A stretch of DNA of 35,194 nt, from the NCBI GenBank assembly GCA_022592435.1, contig JABYQS010000288.1, positions 1 through 35,194 of the forward strand, in the 5' to 3' direction. A model generated the notes under the pieces. It saw nothing but the letters and a program-made list of their open reading frames with translations, was not told the DNA's origin and ran no database searches. Position 1 is the stretch's first letter, and each line of letters opens with the position of its first letter. Positions 23,855-34,646 of this stretch are shown piece after piece. The translations under genes were made by a program, and so were the position numbers. The stretch comes from Cerioporus squamosus. Lineage: Eukaryota; Basidiomycota; Agaricomycetes; Polyporales; Polyporaceae.

Positions 23855-24314
23855 GGCTGGCGGCAGAACGCGGTATATGCAAGTAGGAGAAGAGTAGCGA
23901 GTGGCGGAGTGAGAGTTGCAGGGAGAGGAGAGGCCCGAGGCGATCGGGCCGTGCAGCCACCCGCGCGTCAACGCGTCACGCGTCGGCGCTTCCGACCCTG
24001 CATTCTCTTCGTCTCGCGTGCCTCGGCAGCACACCCATTCCTTGTCCTCTCACCGCCTCCACTCCTGCGCACGACCCCCTTCCGTGGCCTAAGACCTTCC
24101 TAGCACTTCTCACTCTCCTCCCAGTCGCGGCTCGTAACCACTCGCAGATAACCACCTCGACACGTCCGCTGTCCCAATCCACCTGAGTTCCATTCAATCG
24201 AATACATACCGTGTGCACGGAATCCATCTGTACTCCGCCGTTGAACGTTGACTTGTGAGTGAATTGCAGTAGTTGACAACTGTCTCGCCAACAGGCGGTT
24301 TGACAAGGCTCGCT
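23855..24314. promoter_or_regulatory. Divergent promoter region, E2 / ASH2
   Basis: 460 bp separate the two start codons, so the genes may share regulatory sequence. The middle is rich in CT/GA tracts. I see no canonical TATA box. A GTGAGTGAATTGCAG segment near 24256-24270 could be part of a 5'-UTR intron of the plus-strand gene but is unproven. Confidence 0.45.
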
Positions 24315-26367
24315 ATGGAGATCGCATCCCGCGAAGCATCCCCTCCCGCAACCGCCACCCCTCCGCCCGTCCCCGTCCAGCCACACCACCACCCCCAGCC
24401 CAATCGCAAACGCAAACATGCAGCAATCGCACACGCAGCTGCTTCCCCCGCTCCCTCCGACCCCGGTGCAACCCCAGCGCCAGAAAACCTCGTCCTCAGC
24501 CACCGCCATGCCGACCTCGCCTCCCGACCCCGCCTGACGATCTCGCGGCACCCGCAGTTCGTGCCGCTCGCACCTGGGTCCAAGTTTTACACCACGGAGC
24601 CCCTCTTCAACCGCATGAACTTCAGGTACATGCCTGCTGGCGTCTGTCCGCCTGAAAGTGCAGCCCCCTTCCGGACAATCGAGTCCAAACCACCTATGTT
24701 CCGCATCTCCTGGGAGGACCGCAGTCCATTCATACATGTTACCCCAGACGGGCTGGGGCTGCAAGGCGAGAAAGGTTTCCGAAGCGCACGGTGCAACGCG
24801 CCCATGCGCGAGGGGAGGTGGTACATGGAGGTGAAGATCGACCTCGGGGCGGGCGACAGAGCCCCCGGACTGAAGCGCAAAGAGGGCAGCCACGTCCGTC
24901 TCGGCTGGGCGCGGCGCGAGGCCCCTCTGAACGCGCCAGCAGGGTACGACGGCTACAGCTACGCGATGCGCGACAAAACCGGAGAGAAGGTGCACCTCTC
25001 GCGCCCGCGGCCGTACGGGCGCCCGTTCAAGACCGGGGACGTCGTCGGGATGTACATCTGCCTGCCCCCGCGCCGCAAGCCGGACAAGCGCGACCCGTAC
25101 GACCCCGCGCAGATCAAGCGCGAGCGGATCGCGATCGAGTTCAAGGGCCAGGAGTACTTTGAGTCGCTCGAGTACGCGCAGTCGAAGGAGATGATCGCGC
25201 TCATGGACGCGAGCGACCGCGCGAAGGCGACGGACACGAAGTCCCTTCCGTCGTCGACCAAGAAGAGCGCGACGGTCAAGAACCTGCCTTCGACGGGGCG
25301 GCGCGGGAAGGGCGGCGTGCCCGAGACGACAGCCATGCGCCCGGTCCCGACGCTGGGCCCTGAGTCGTACATCGCGTTCTTCGTCAATGGGGAATGTCAG
25401 GGTATCGCGTTCCAGGACCTGTACGACTTCCTCCCGCTGCGCACGCCGCCAAGCAAGTCGGAACAGAAGAAGCGCGCGAACAGGGAGGGCCTGCGAGAGC
25501 ACAAGGAGAACCCGTTTGACGACGGGACACTCGGCTACTACCCGTTCATCTCCCTCTTCAATGGGGCGCAGGTGCACATCAACCCCGGCCCCGACTTCGA
25601 CTTCCCGCCGCCCCCAGACATAGACACCGTTGCGGCGAACCCGGGCGCGGACATCAAGCCCCAGCCAGACAGCAAGCGGACGTGGCGCCCGGCATGCGAG
25701 CGGTATCCGGAGTTCATGCAGGAGCAATGGGCGTTGGACGAGCAGGAGGAGATCGAGGCACGGAAGAACCTAGTGAGTCCCGTCAGCTTCTCAGCACCGT
25801 CGCAACCGCCCCTGATACCCCCGACTGCAGCCAGCCCTGCAGGCAGAATGGGCGAAGCAGGAGAAGGCAGAGGAGGAGAAGACGAAGCGCAAAGTGCAGG
25901 CCACCGCACGGCGCGAACGCAAGGTCGCACAGAAGGCGCAGGAGACGGGCTCGCACAAGCGCGCGAAGACCGCCCCCGAGCACGCGTGGTCGCCCGCTCC
26001 CACCCCCGCCCCTGCGCTGGGCTCGGCCGCCCCCCGTGCGGAGTCATCCGCGAGCCTGGGGGAGTGCTACGCCCCGCCGATGATCATCCCCAGCAGCGCG
26101 AGCGCGCCGAACATCCGAGAGCTGGCCACCCCGGAGCTGCGTGAGGGGAGCGAGCGGATACCGTCGCCGGCGCCGACCGTTGCGTCCAGCATTGATGCGC
26201 AGATTGCTGGCCTGGCGCGATACGGGGACACGAGCGCGTACAACACGGACGACGATGCGGACTTGGTTCCTCATGATGCTGGCGTGGAGACGGATGGGGA
26301 CGTTGAGCTTGCAGAAGTGGACCCTATAGAGGACGCTGTGTCGTACACTTATGGCGTGCGGCGTTAG
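24315..26367 (+). CDS. BRE2: ASH2/BRE2 subunit of the COMPASS H3K4 methyltransferase
   Basis: Two exons, 24315-25772 and 25831-26367, 664 residues. In COMPASS/Set1C this nuclear protein pairs with the RbBP5/Swd1 and Sdc1 subunits and stimulates H3K4 methylation. The split SPRY domain is clear. Its first half runs from about residue 125 (PMFRISWEDRSPFIHV, REGRWYMEVKIDL, HVRLGWARREAPLNAP, GYSYAMRDKTGEKVHLSRPR) to GDVVGMYICLPP. The second half begins ESYIAFFVNGECQGIAF and ends GYYPFISLFNGAQVHINPGP. A charged Lys-rich linker separates the halves. No PHD or winged-helix region precedes the SPRY, only a His/Pro-rich tail with a PNRKRKH nuclear-localisation-like patch, so it is the short BRE2 type. 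A basic coiled segment and an acidic C-terminus follow. The start is the first ATG. The sequence is strongly GC-rich at third positions. Confidence 0.93.
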
Positions 26368-26623
26368 TAGCCCATGTACAGCTTTGTAATTATGTAGATG
26401 ATAGTTGGGTCTGGAACTGTGTCGTGTTGTGTGGTCAACGAGGGTCGAATGCGTATTACACGGGACGAGTAGTAAGTAGTAGATACAGTGGGGTATCAGA
26501 AAGTGGCCAGATATTATCAGTGCTCGTAGTAGCGTTGAGAATGAGAGGCGAACGAGCGGTAGGCGAGCATAAGGATAGTGTGTAAGGAGAGCAGGAAGCA
26601 GAAGAGCATGTAGCATTCGGCAC
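26368..26623. other. Convergent intergenic region, BRE2 / PhoD
   Basis: 256 bp between the two stop codons. It holds both 3' UTRs and nothing else that I recognise. Overlap of the two transcripts is possible at this spacing. Confidence 0.5.
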
Positions 26624-29600
26624 TCAGTTCCAGCGAGGCGGCGGAGCCCGGACGACGTATCTACGAGGTCAATATAAGTGATAGTTCACAGCAGGCGCAC
26701 GATGACGGGGGAACGCACCCAGAAGTCTGTCCATTGCCCTTTTGGATCTCGACGCGGATGTCCCAGACGAGATCGCCCGTCTGAGGGTCCCATGTGACGC
26801 TGCACCAATTGCGTCGGCCCATGATGTACTTGCTCCTCGGCGCAGAGCCATCAGCGTCCCGCTCGAATATGGGGATCTACGGGAATCGCCATGAGGGGAC
26901 GATGTCAACTTTGAGGTCTGATGAGAGGCTCGTACCATGGCTTCGTCAGTGTCCGCGTGGTGCAGCGTTCGATGCGTCTTCGTTGCGAGTGTCGAGACCA
27001 TGGTGATGACGCCGTTCGGTGGACTATAGCACCCGCATGAGTTCGCAATGCTGAATGCCTTGACAGAGCAACTTACGGTGTGTTCACGATGGCACCTGTG
27101 CGCGACGTCAGCGGGGGGGCCAGGGAACCGGCGAGTGGCAGGACTTACTAGTGACAACATTGACCATATAGCGGTGGTCCTGTGGCGGAGGGATGTCTGG
27201 TCTCTTCTTCTCCTTCACTAAGGTCTTGAGCACCCCGACCGCTGCGCAGTGGACATCACCCGAAACAATGCTGACGCGCACATGCTGGCCCTTCGCATAC
27301 TTCTGGAGCTCGAGAATTAACCAGTTCCGCTCTTTCTGAAGTGCAGTATCATAGGGTCAGCAATGATGGAAGTAACAGCAAGAAGACGGTCATACCTTGT
27401 GTGCTTTGGCAGTCCAATGGTCGTTCTGGCATCCATATGGTCAGCAAAATGCGGAGGCGGATAGGAATGCCACTCACCAGATCGTCAAGCAGCTCTGCGT
27501 CGGCATTGAACTTGTTGACGAACCCTGACAGGCCTAATGAACCGGCTCTCCCTAGGGCGACTAGGGGGTTGAGCTTGGAGTCCAACGCAGACTCCAGGAA
27601 CACCATCCGCGGGTAGGCCACAGGAACACCTGTGTTGAACATTGACCGTTGCTCCACATGACAGAAGGGGAAGAGTTCTAACCTGTTTGCAAAACCATAT
27701 GCTCGACCGTACGGGGAAGAGTGGCCAGTCGAGCGAATACCGCCTTGTACTCCTGCTGACTGCAGATCTGATCCTTCTTGCGTTCCGCTCTGCATGATAG
27801 CTGAGCAAGCATTTCCCAGCGACGGGTGTCGCTACATACCTGCAGTCAAGGAGGAGTATGTGCACCTGAGGGCCGAGCCATGTCAAGAATGAATGTGACG
27901 GGTATGGGATGTACGGTCCGTCGCCGCCAATAATCAGAGACTTGAACGGGTGTCGACGGTCATCCTTCCCATCGACATCCACTGATTTGGGACGAAGGTG
28001 AGTGCGCTATAGACCTTGCAGTGTGCATTCGGCAGCCTACCGTTGATGAAGCATTGGAACAGGAGGAAAAAGAAGTACCCTCGGGATCCGATGCTGAAGA
28101 CGATGGCAGCAGGAAGGTGCCGCGGCAGCCGCCAAACTGTCAGAGAGTGGTTTGATCATCCGGACATTAGCTAACTCACTAGTTAAACACGGCTGAGCGC
28201 ATGAGATCTTCGGGATCTACAAGGTTTGTCGTAAGTCAATGTCAATGCAACAGTGTAAGCGAAAATGAGATACTGACAACTGCCGAATCCGTCGATCTTC
28301 ACGGCGGTTAGAAGAAGAGGTTAGTCAAGCTCCAAACGAGCACCCATCCCGTCAAGCTTACCAAGTCTGGGCACGTCAGGGTCAGCCAGTCACACAAGAC
28401 CGCCTTATCAGAGCGTGCTCACCATGGTCATCTACGAATGGACGCCAATGTCAGCAAGATTGCTCAAAATGCATAGAAGAGATGTCGTACCAAGCATATT
28501 CAACATCGGTCTGCGCTCCGGATCACGTCAACATCGCATACAAGAGCTTCGCATGACGGACAAGAGATCACGTACATTGTGCTGTTCGCTCGGGCAAACG
28601 CGCCGCTCCGGAACGATTGACAATAGTGATTGAAAAGAATCGGTCGACCGCCAGCCGCATCTCGTCAGTGAGGATATAATTCTTCTTTGCCTCCGGCTTC
28701 ATTTGGGTGACCCAGTCTTGCAGTTCCGGTTCGCGGATAATACTGTCGCAGTACAGCTGGTCGCCACCACCGACAAGTGCATGAAACGGTTCCTCGGCAT
28801 GATGAGCGAGCAAGTCCATCCACACGGGGTCATAGCCGCTTTTGAATCCAGGTCCTCGGAAGTCGTCGGGGTTCACACCCGCACTAAACCCATTGCACTG
28901 AAGACAGCTCGTAAGATCGGACGACACGACACGGAACATACTGGCGTACGTACAGAATACGCGGCCCAGCGCATGTTCTGATTACGGCCCGGCACGTAGA
29001 AGGTGAGCTCGATGCCATTGTTGATGGTATAGTTGATCTTCATCTCGTGAGAGGTGAGGGGTATCTCAATCATGAACCGCCAGAACGTGAACGTCCTGCA
29101 GGGAAGACTGAACACGTCGGCGTCAGGACAAGAGCGAGGGGAACTCACCCGCCAGTACCGTAGTACACATAGAGTTCTTGCCCCTCGACGCGCCGCTGCT
29201 CGATATTTGCGTGGAAGCCATTGCCGTTCTGTTCACCATTCGCGGTTGGGGAACCGGGCGAGACAGTTGAAAGGGGGTCGGCAGGGTGCGGCGCAAGATC
29301 AAACGACTTCCCATGCGTGCGCGAAGACACATGACGCTTCAGCTTGCCGTTCGGCGTGAAGTTGGGATCCCAGTTGTAAGTGAAGACGGGGACGGGCTCG
29401 TACACGGAGCCGGCATCCGCGGCTATGCGTGCGCGCGCGCTGCTCAGTAACCGCCGCGTTCCGGAATACGAGTTTCAGAGACAGGATACTCACTGACTAT
29501 CATCGCCGCGCCGCGCCATACTCCATGCTCGTCCACGGTGTCGTAGCGCAAGAGAGGCCCCGCCATAAATTGCAAATACGGGGACATGCGGGCGACACGG

Positions 29601-30018
29601 AGGTGCTTGGAGCGTTCGACCGCGCTCATGTTCGCGAACATGGAGTAGGTCGAGTTCGCGGTGCCGGAAACGGTGGACTCGGTGCGCGAGACTTCCTGCC
29701 AGCTTGCATTGCTCGGAACGCGCCCGTCTGTTCGGAAGTATGAGGCATCCTTGGGAGGGAGTGGGGGTGGCGGACCGCGTCCTATAGAGGGGTTGGGGGA
29801 CGGGGGCGGGAGGAAGCCTCCGACAAAGGGCTCAGCCATGGGGCCGACCTCCTCGACGGGCTGGAACCTGCCATCGGGGCCTCTGTGAGGCGTACTCCAG
29901 CGGGCTTCATCCTACACAGCGCGCGCGACCGAGGTCAACGGAGACATGTTCGCGAGGCGCGCAGCTCAACACTTGCCTTGTTTGCTCGGTGGAATGCGTG
30001 CCATCCTGGGTTATCCAT
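26624..30018 (-). CDS. PhoD-like phosphatase, 20 exons with micro-exons (one-base frame break)
   Basis: Exons from the 5' end: 29977-30018, 29494-29911, 29149-29422, 28954-29095, 28576-28897, 28491-28510, 28423-28431, 28362-28366, 28278-28296, 28180-28216, 28041-28093, 27840-27981, 27683-27789, 27478-27629, 27396-27425, 27149-27335, 27077-27095, 26936-27023, 26719-26876, 26624-26660; 753 residues. PhoD-type enzymes are metal-dependent phosphoesterases, but the substrate of this fungal group is not established to my knowledge. Metal-site motifs are VGGGDQLYCDS (about D338), MLDDHDLIDGFGSYPEDLM (407-410) and SIVSGDVHC (617-620). Exons of 9 and 5 nt encode part of DDHD. Intron 1 is GC-AG (AAG|GCAAGT). 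The frame shifts by one at an A4 run (28633-28636, plus strand) between AVDRFF and NHYCQSFRSGAFARAN; five bases restore it. Confidence 0.9.
28362..28366 (-). other. 5-nt micro-exon
   Basis: ACTTG is flanked by GTGCCCAG on the 5' side and GTAAGC on the 3' side. With the upstream 9-nt exon (28423-28431, ATGACCATG) it completes LDDHDL in phase 2-0. No alternative splice choice that I could find encodes this conserved motif. Confidence 0.8.
29912..29976 (-). other. GC-AG intron
   Basis: The donor is AACAAG|GCAAGT and the acceptor is TGTGTAG. It joins MDNPGWHAFHRANK to DEARWSTPHRGPDG. The only nearby GT donor breaks the phase. A strong consensus around the C is the usual pattern for GC-AG introns. 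Confidence 0.65.
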
Positions 30019-30460
30019 AGGCTGTCGTGTATGTCGCGCCGCGAGAAGGTCAAGAAAAGGGACAGGTCAGAGAGTGTTTCGGAGGCAGTTGGGGGTCAGA
30101 AAGAGACGGGACGAGGGAGGACCAGCAGCTGATGAGAGGTTCGGCACGCATTGCCGCCCTAGCACTGCTACGTCGCGGTTAGACTACATCTTACTTGATT
30201 GTACTTATGTATCCGAAAACAACCGAGCTCGTAACTCTGTGCTACTAGGGCTGCGCCTCAAAGCCTTTGATTCCCGTACTCGTCCATCCCTCCTACTTAT
30301 GAGTCGGATAATCTGTTTCTCATTACAATCCGCCGAAACCGTCCGCGAATGTTCACCGATGTCATTCTCTCGTGAGTAGCGTAAGATTCTGAATAAGAGC
30401 ATCCAAGTTCCCAAGTACGCTTGCAAGCTAAGCGAGCCGTGCATCACCACATATCTTCGT
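30019..30460. other. Intergenic, PhoD promoter and CAP 3' flank
   Basis: 442 bp between two minus-strand genes. I see no coding region, RNA gene or repeat. The right part is the upstream region of the PhoD gene; no TATA box is evident close to its start codon. Confidence 0.45.
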
Positions 30461-32482
30461 CTATCCCGCGTGCTCCACTGCGGTCGTCACCAGCTTCCCG
30501 TTGACGATCGTCGTCCTGAACATCTCCGGCACGGGCTGCTCGTTGAACACCCCCTCCTCTTCGCCCTCGACAGGCAGGCTGACGTTGATGGCGCTGCACT
30601 TGGCCGTCGTGATCTCAACGTCCAAACAATCCTTCGAGAGGTAGATCTGCCCAGAGTCGGTCGAGTCCAATTGAATCGTGGGCGCCTTGCCGGTAATCTG
30701 CAGCGCGAATGATGGCGAGTTCGTCACCGACACCGCTGAGATGACCGATTCAACGAGGACGCTAGTCTTCACGCAATTCACTGACGGCATCCCGAATAGA
30801 TCAGCGAAAGACTAAAAAGATCGACGACAATGCGTCACTCACCGAGCGTAATCGCGTTGACCTTGCCCTTGATGATGACGGTCGAGCTCTTGCAGCCGAA
30901 CAGGTTCACAGTTTGGCTGATCTCGACGTTGTCAACCGTCAATGCGGACTGGTTCTCTTGATATTCCTGTACCCAGGCATAAGCATCCCTCTTCAAGAGA
31001 ACACAGGACCCTTGGTACGTACAATCATCCACTTGTTGCCCTCCAGCGCGAACTTGGCGGGCTTCTTCCCCGCAAGAGACTGAGGCTTGCTGGGCTTAAC
31101 GGGACGCTTTCCAGCGACTGACTCTCATATCAGGATAGTGGCCCTGGACAGAAGAACGGAAGCCCACCTGCGGGTGAAGACGTAGTTGCAGGAACAGCAC
31201 CGCCAGCTCGGAGGGCGGGGTTCTTGTGCGTCATTTCGCTCTTGTCGACCTTGCGCAAGCCCTTGGTGATCTCCTCGCCGCGATTGAGCTGCTCGAACAC
31301 GGCCGAGATACCCCCAGCGGCAGGCGCAGGCGCACCGGCTGGCGGCGGCGGCGGAGCAACAGGAGGCGGAGGCGGTGGGGGAGGTGGGGGAGCGCTGCCA
31401 GCAGCGGGTGCAGCGCTCGACGACGAGGTGTACTGCGATAGAGAAACACCCTGCACGGGATGTTAGTTCGGTGAGACACAACATTGATGCGTCGTAATCT
31501 TACATTGGGATTCCAAACAAGGCCCGTAGTGTGGTACTCCATGACGTACTTGCGCAACTCTTCAAGAAGGGCAATGTATCCCTTTACCCACTCGAGATGT
31601 TTGGGATCCCTGGGGTAGCGCATCAGCCGCATTCTGTATGATGTCTGAACGAGCTTACTTCTCCTTGAACTCCTTAATGACACGGTTGCCGTAGAACTGC
31701 GTTGAGTCCTTGATCTCGCCAACATACGGACCAGGCTTCGGCTGCTGGATGATCAGAGGTAGGACACAGTGACCGTACGCATGCGTTCTGGGGAACTCAC
31801 CACTGTGACCCATCCTATACACGGAGCACCCTCCGCAACGGTCGAGAGATGATTGAACCACTCCCGATCTTTCCGGTTAGCCTCCTTCGCCCGCGTGATC
31901 GCCTCGATGTCCTTCTGCAACGGGCCCAAGAGCTTCTCGAACTCATTCTGCTCGGGCTTCTTGCACGACCCGGCGATCAGCAGCAGCTCACGGAGGTCCT
32001 TGAACTCCTGCTCAACCAGTCCGACCTGCATCCCGCACACGCGTACAAGTATGCATGAATGACGCGTCCCAGATCGATCAGACATCATACGCACCTGCTC
32101 AATGACCGACGGGCTCGCGAAGCTCTTCGTGAGCTCGACGAACGGCTTCAGCTTCCCCTCAATGACTTGTTCATCGAATGCAACGACACTCCTCGGATCT
32201 TGTGCAGGTGCAGCGGGCGCAACAGCACCAGGGGGCGGCGGAGGCGGAGGCGGGACGGGAGTTGGCTCGGCGTTTGCGGACGCTGGCGAGGTGATCGTAG
32301 AGGCTGCGCCCTGCGCGGATGGAGGCAGGTAGGATGTCGCGAGCGACGCGAGGTCTTCAAGCCGCGAGGTAGTCGCCTCAAGCCTGCACCGACGTGAAAC
32401 TGTGCACTGGGGACGCGTATCCTCGAGCAAGGACGCACCTCTTGATGATGGTGGCAAGCGAATGCAGGCCGCCGGAAGCCAT
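30461..32482 (-). CDS. CAP1: Adenylyl cyclase-associated protein CAP/Srv2
   Basis: Nine exons: 32439-32482, 32095-32383, 31801-32025, 31659-31744, 31504-31609, 31168-31450, 31023-31117, 30843-30966, 30461-30780, giving 523 residues with every phase consistent. CAP recycles cofilin-bound ADP-actin and, in yeasts, links Ras/adenylyl cyclase signalling to the cytoskeleton. The N-terminal RLEATTSRLEDL (15-26) is the conserved cyclase-binding coiled coil. A first poly-Pro stretch (about 55-66) precedes the helical folded domain (FDEQVIEGKLKPFVELTKSF through FKDLRELLLIAGSCKKPEQN and GWVTVQPKPGPYV). A second poly-Pro tract (about 269-290) is followed by a WH2-like segment (EITKGLRKVDKSEMTHKNP). The C-terminal beta-helical CARP domain spans about 360-523 (WMIEYQENQSALTVDN, TVNLFGCKSSTVIIKGK, KDCLDVEITTAKCSAINV) and ends EHAG. 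Length and domain order match the family. Confidence 0.95.
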
Positions 32483-32863
32483 GGGTGCTTGTGCGTACGA
32501 CTGCGTGGTGGATGACGAGCAAGGACGAGTAGTAGGATTACCTGGGAGGTGCAACGCGGTTGCAAGCCAGCACTTGAGTGAAGCAGGCCGCCCGTTGCTC
32601 GCTCAGGTGCACTGCGCGTGGCGGCACCGGAACAGCCCGACTCTGATCGAAGGCGAGTATGTACTTACGCACAGACTTCGCTGCTTCTTCCATGTACTCA
32701 GTCCCCTGCTCCAGATCTAGAGCTGCAGAAAACCATAATTATATAGGCCGCAAGCCATCTGCGGCCACGGAGGGAGCTTCCAGTGGATACCTCCTTGCTC
32801 AGAACACTAGCCAGTACTACGGGTTGACTACGGTACCAACTCGAAGCACATCCTTGAGCGACG
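32483..32863. other. Intergenic, CAP promoter and GGQ-factor 3' flank
   Basis: About 380 bp between two minus-strand genes, with no convincing coding sequence. A short AT-rich patch (ATAATTATATAGG near 32738-32750) lies in the GGQ-gene 3' flank side and could act in termination or as a distal promoter element. Confidence 0.4.
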
Positions 32864-33409
32864 CTAATCCTCCCCATCCACCTCTTCAGAGTCTTCGGAG
32901 TCCTTCTGCTTGTTGCGAAGCCTCTTCTTCGCCTTCTTTTTCCGCCGTCGCTCACGCTCTATTTGCTTGGCTTTCAGCATCTCTTGCTTGGAGAGACCAG
33001 GGTTATAAAGCGCATCGAGCTGTGGGAAGACCTCAGCGCCGAGCTACTGCTGAATGCGGTTCAGCGAACCTTGTCAAGCAGTATCCGTCTCGCCAGTTTC
33101 CTGTTCTGCTTCAGAGACCGCGTCTCCTGGCATGCAACTCGTATTCCCGTCGGCTTATGCAGGAGCTGCACGTTGTTCTCGGTCTTGTTCACGGACTGCC
33201 CGCCGGGGCCGCTTCCTGTGAGCAGGAATTACTGACATTAACAGAGCATACGATACAAGCACGGATGGCCCAGCACCTCGGACAAAAGACTCCTCGAGAT
33301 CCTCTTCCTTGAGCTCTGGAACGACACGTTCTTTGTGTGCTTTCTTGAGTTGGGAGTAGAAACGTGGTACGCTCGGACCGGACTCTGGGGTCGACTCATC
33401 ACTGGTCAT
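32864..33409 (-). CDS. Mitochondrial GGQ release-factor-like protein (MTRFR/Pth3 type)
   Basis: Three exons: 33277-33409, 33070-33215, 32864-33019, 144 residues. Small RF1-domain proteins of this type (human MTRFR/C12orf65, yeast Pth3) release nascent chains from stalled mitoribosomes. The catalytic loop is [19 protein letters not shown], with the GGQ that enters the peptidyl-transferase centre. [20 protein letters not shown] and [16 protein letters not shown] follow the family. The C-terminus is a long basic Lys/Arg tail ([18 protein letters not shown]) expected to bind the ribosome, ending in an acidic cap. No stop-codon-recognition domain is present. The first ATG gives an N-terminus that is not a convincing mitochondrial presequence. 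It lies 60 nt after the stop of the MZM1-like gene, in the same frame, so the true 5' end may be elsewhere or translation may be coupled. Confidence 0.85.
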
Positions 33410-33469
33410 GATTGACAACACCTGGATCAGGACCGTCAAGCAGCGGATGCAGAGGGTCTCGGAGCTGAC

Positions 33470-33955
33470 TCACTTGACTTGACCGTCCCGTTTCCTCGCA
33501 CTTCGACTGGACATCGTCTTCGCCTGCTTGATGGTCTCGTTGGAGCCGAGCTCGGTGTGGTCAGTGATCTTGAGTTCTGCGTGGGGTTAATATCCGTAAC
33601 ATGCCTCAGCGATTGCCTCACGTACCCCATCGTTCCTTTGCCTCCGCATCTGCCGCACTCTCCACCTTCCGAGCTTGCACGACATTCTTCCGGAGAACAT
33701 CAGCGATCTCCCTCACCAACGTGACCTTCTCCTCCAACTGTTTCGGGTCAACGGTGGGGCCGTACGGCAGGACCTCGTTACGAATCTTGAGGCGGAATGC
33801 TGAAACAACGTGGTGAGCGCAGGTTTGACATGCATGCGCAGAACACACTCACCATTGCGCACCACAGGGTCCCCAGAAAATGTCGAAGCTGAGGCCCGCA
33901 GCACAGAGCGATATGCTGCACGAGCTGAAGCTAGGAGGGCCTGTGGGTTGCTCAT
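33470..33955 (-). CDS. MZM1: MZM1/LYRM7-like complex III assembly factor
   Basis: Three exons: 33853-33955, 33626-33799, 33470-33576, 127 residues. Mzm1 is a mitochondrial matrix LYR-type chaperone that stabilises the Rieske iron-sulphur protein before its insertion into complex III. The N-terminus (MSNPQALLASARAAYRSVLR) carries an AYR variant at the LYR position, followed by a helical region with EEKVTLVREIADVLRKNVVQ. The tail TDHTELGSNETIK, followed by a basic end, matches the family as I know it. The stop is TGA 33470-33472. A good intron-like segment (33422-33473: GTGAGT, CTTGAC, CCAG) would remove that stop and end the protein at a TGA overlapping the ATG of the downstream GGQ gene. Confidence 0.8.
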
Positions 33956-34646
33956 GAGACCGTCGTAATCCGCGAGAGCTGTGAGGCTGAGCTGAGTGTC
34001 GCTGTCCGGGCGGAGAAGAGAGTGCCAGCGCCTGCCCAGGATACGCATCGTCACAGGCACGTGCTGATCGCATGAGATCTGGCGCGAGATTCGGCGCGCG
34101 ACGCGTCCGTATATGGTAATCGCTGTGGAACGGTGGCCTGGAGGAACGGCGTACTTCTGCTCTTGCCTTAATACATCTCCTTGCCGCACCTCCAAACAAC
34201 TGGTGGAACTCCTCAATTACTCCGTATGACACGTACATGAGCTTGAAGCAGCAAATTCCATCCATAGGAAAGGTCTGTAGCTCTGCTACAACCGCAGCGA
34301 CCCCCAAACTCGACGTCCCCGACGTCTTTCTCTTTCGTTCGTCCCAGAAACCGCGCTGGCCTCTCAAACAGACCTCTACCTTTACCTCAGAGCGTCCAGA
34401 GGGCTACTGTGCTCGTGGCAAATGCGCATTGCCGCGTTCCTGAGATTGAGTCTCACGTGACACCCGATTACAGTTTGTTGAATCCGTTGGACGCGCCTCG
34501 GAGTCTGAACAACCTCTCTTCATCCCGTACCACCACCATCCCCCGCCCCCTTCCGCGCGACAAATTCCGTCCTCGTCCCCCGCCTCCTTGCGCCTCCCTC
34601 AAGCTTCCTATCTCCAGTACATCACTTTCTAGCACTTTTAGGCGCA
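33956..34646. promoter_or_regulatory. Divergent promoter region, MZM1 / histone H1
   Basis: 691 bp separate the divergent starts. The right third is very C/T-rich (34530-34620), a common feature of strongly expressed fungal genes just upstream of the start. No clear TATA box or replication-dependent histone element was recognised. Frames on the minus strand upstream of MZM1 are open for about 260 bp but show no conserved sequence. Confidence 0.45.

Noticed and set aside
23976..25727. Open frame of 583 codons antisense to the BRE2 exon
   Set aside because: It is an artefact of GC-rich third positions: Arg/Ala/Val-rich, no domain, and the plus strand encodes a clear SPRY protein.
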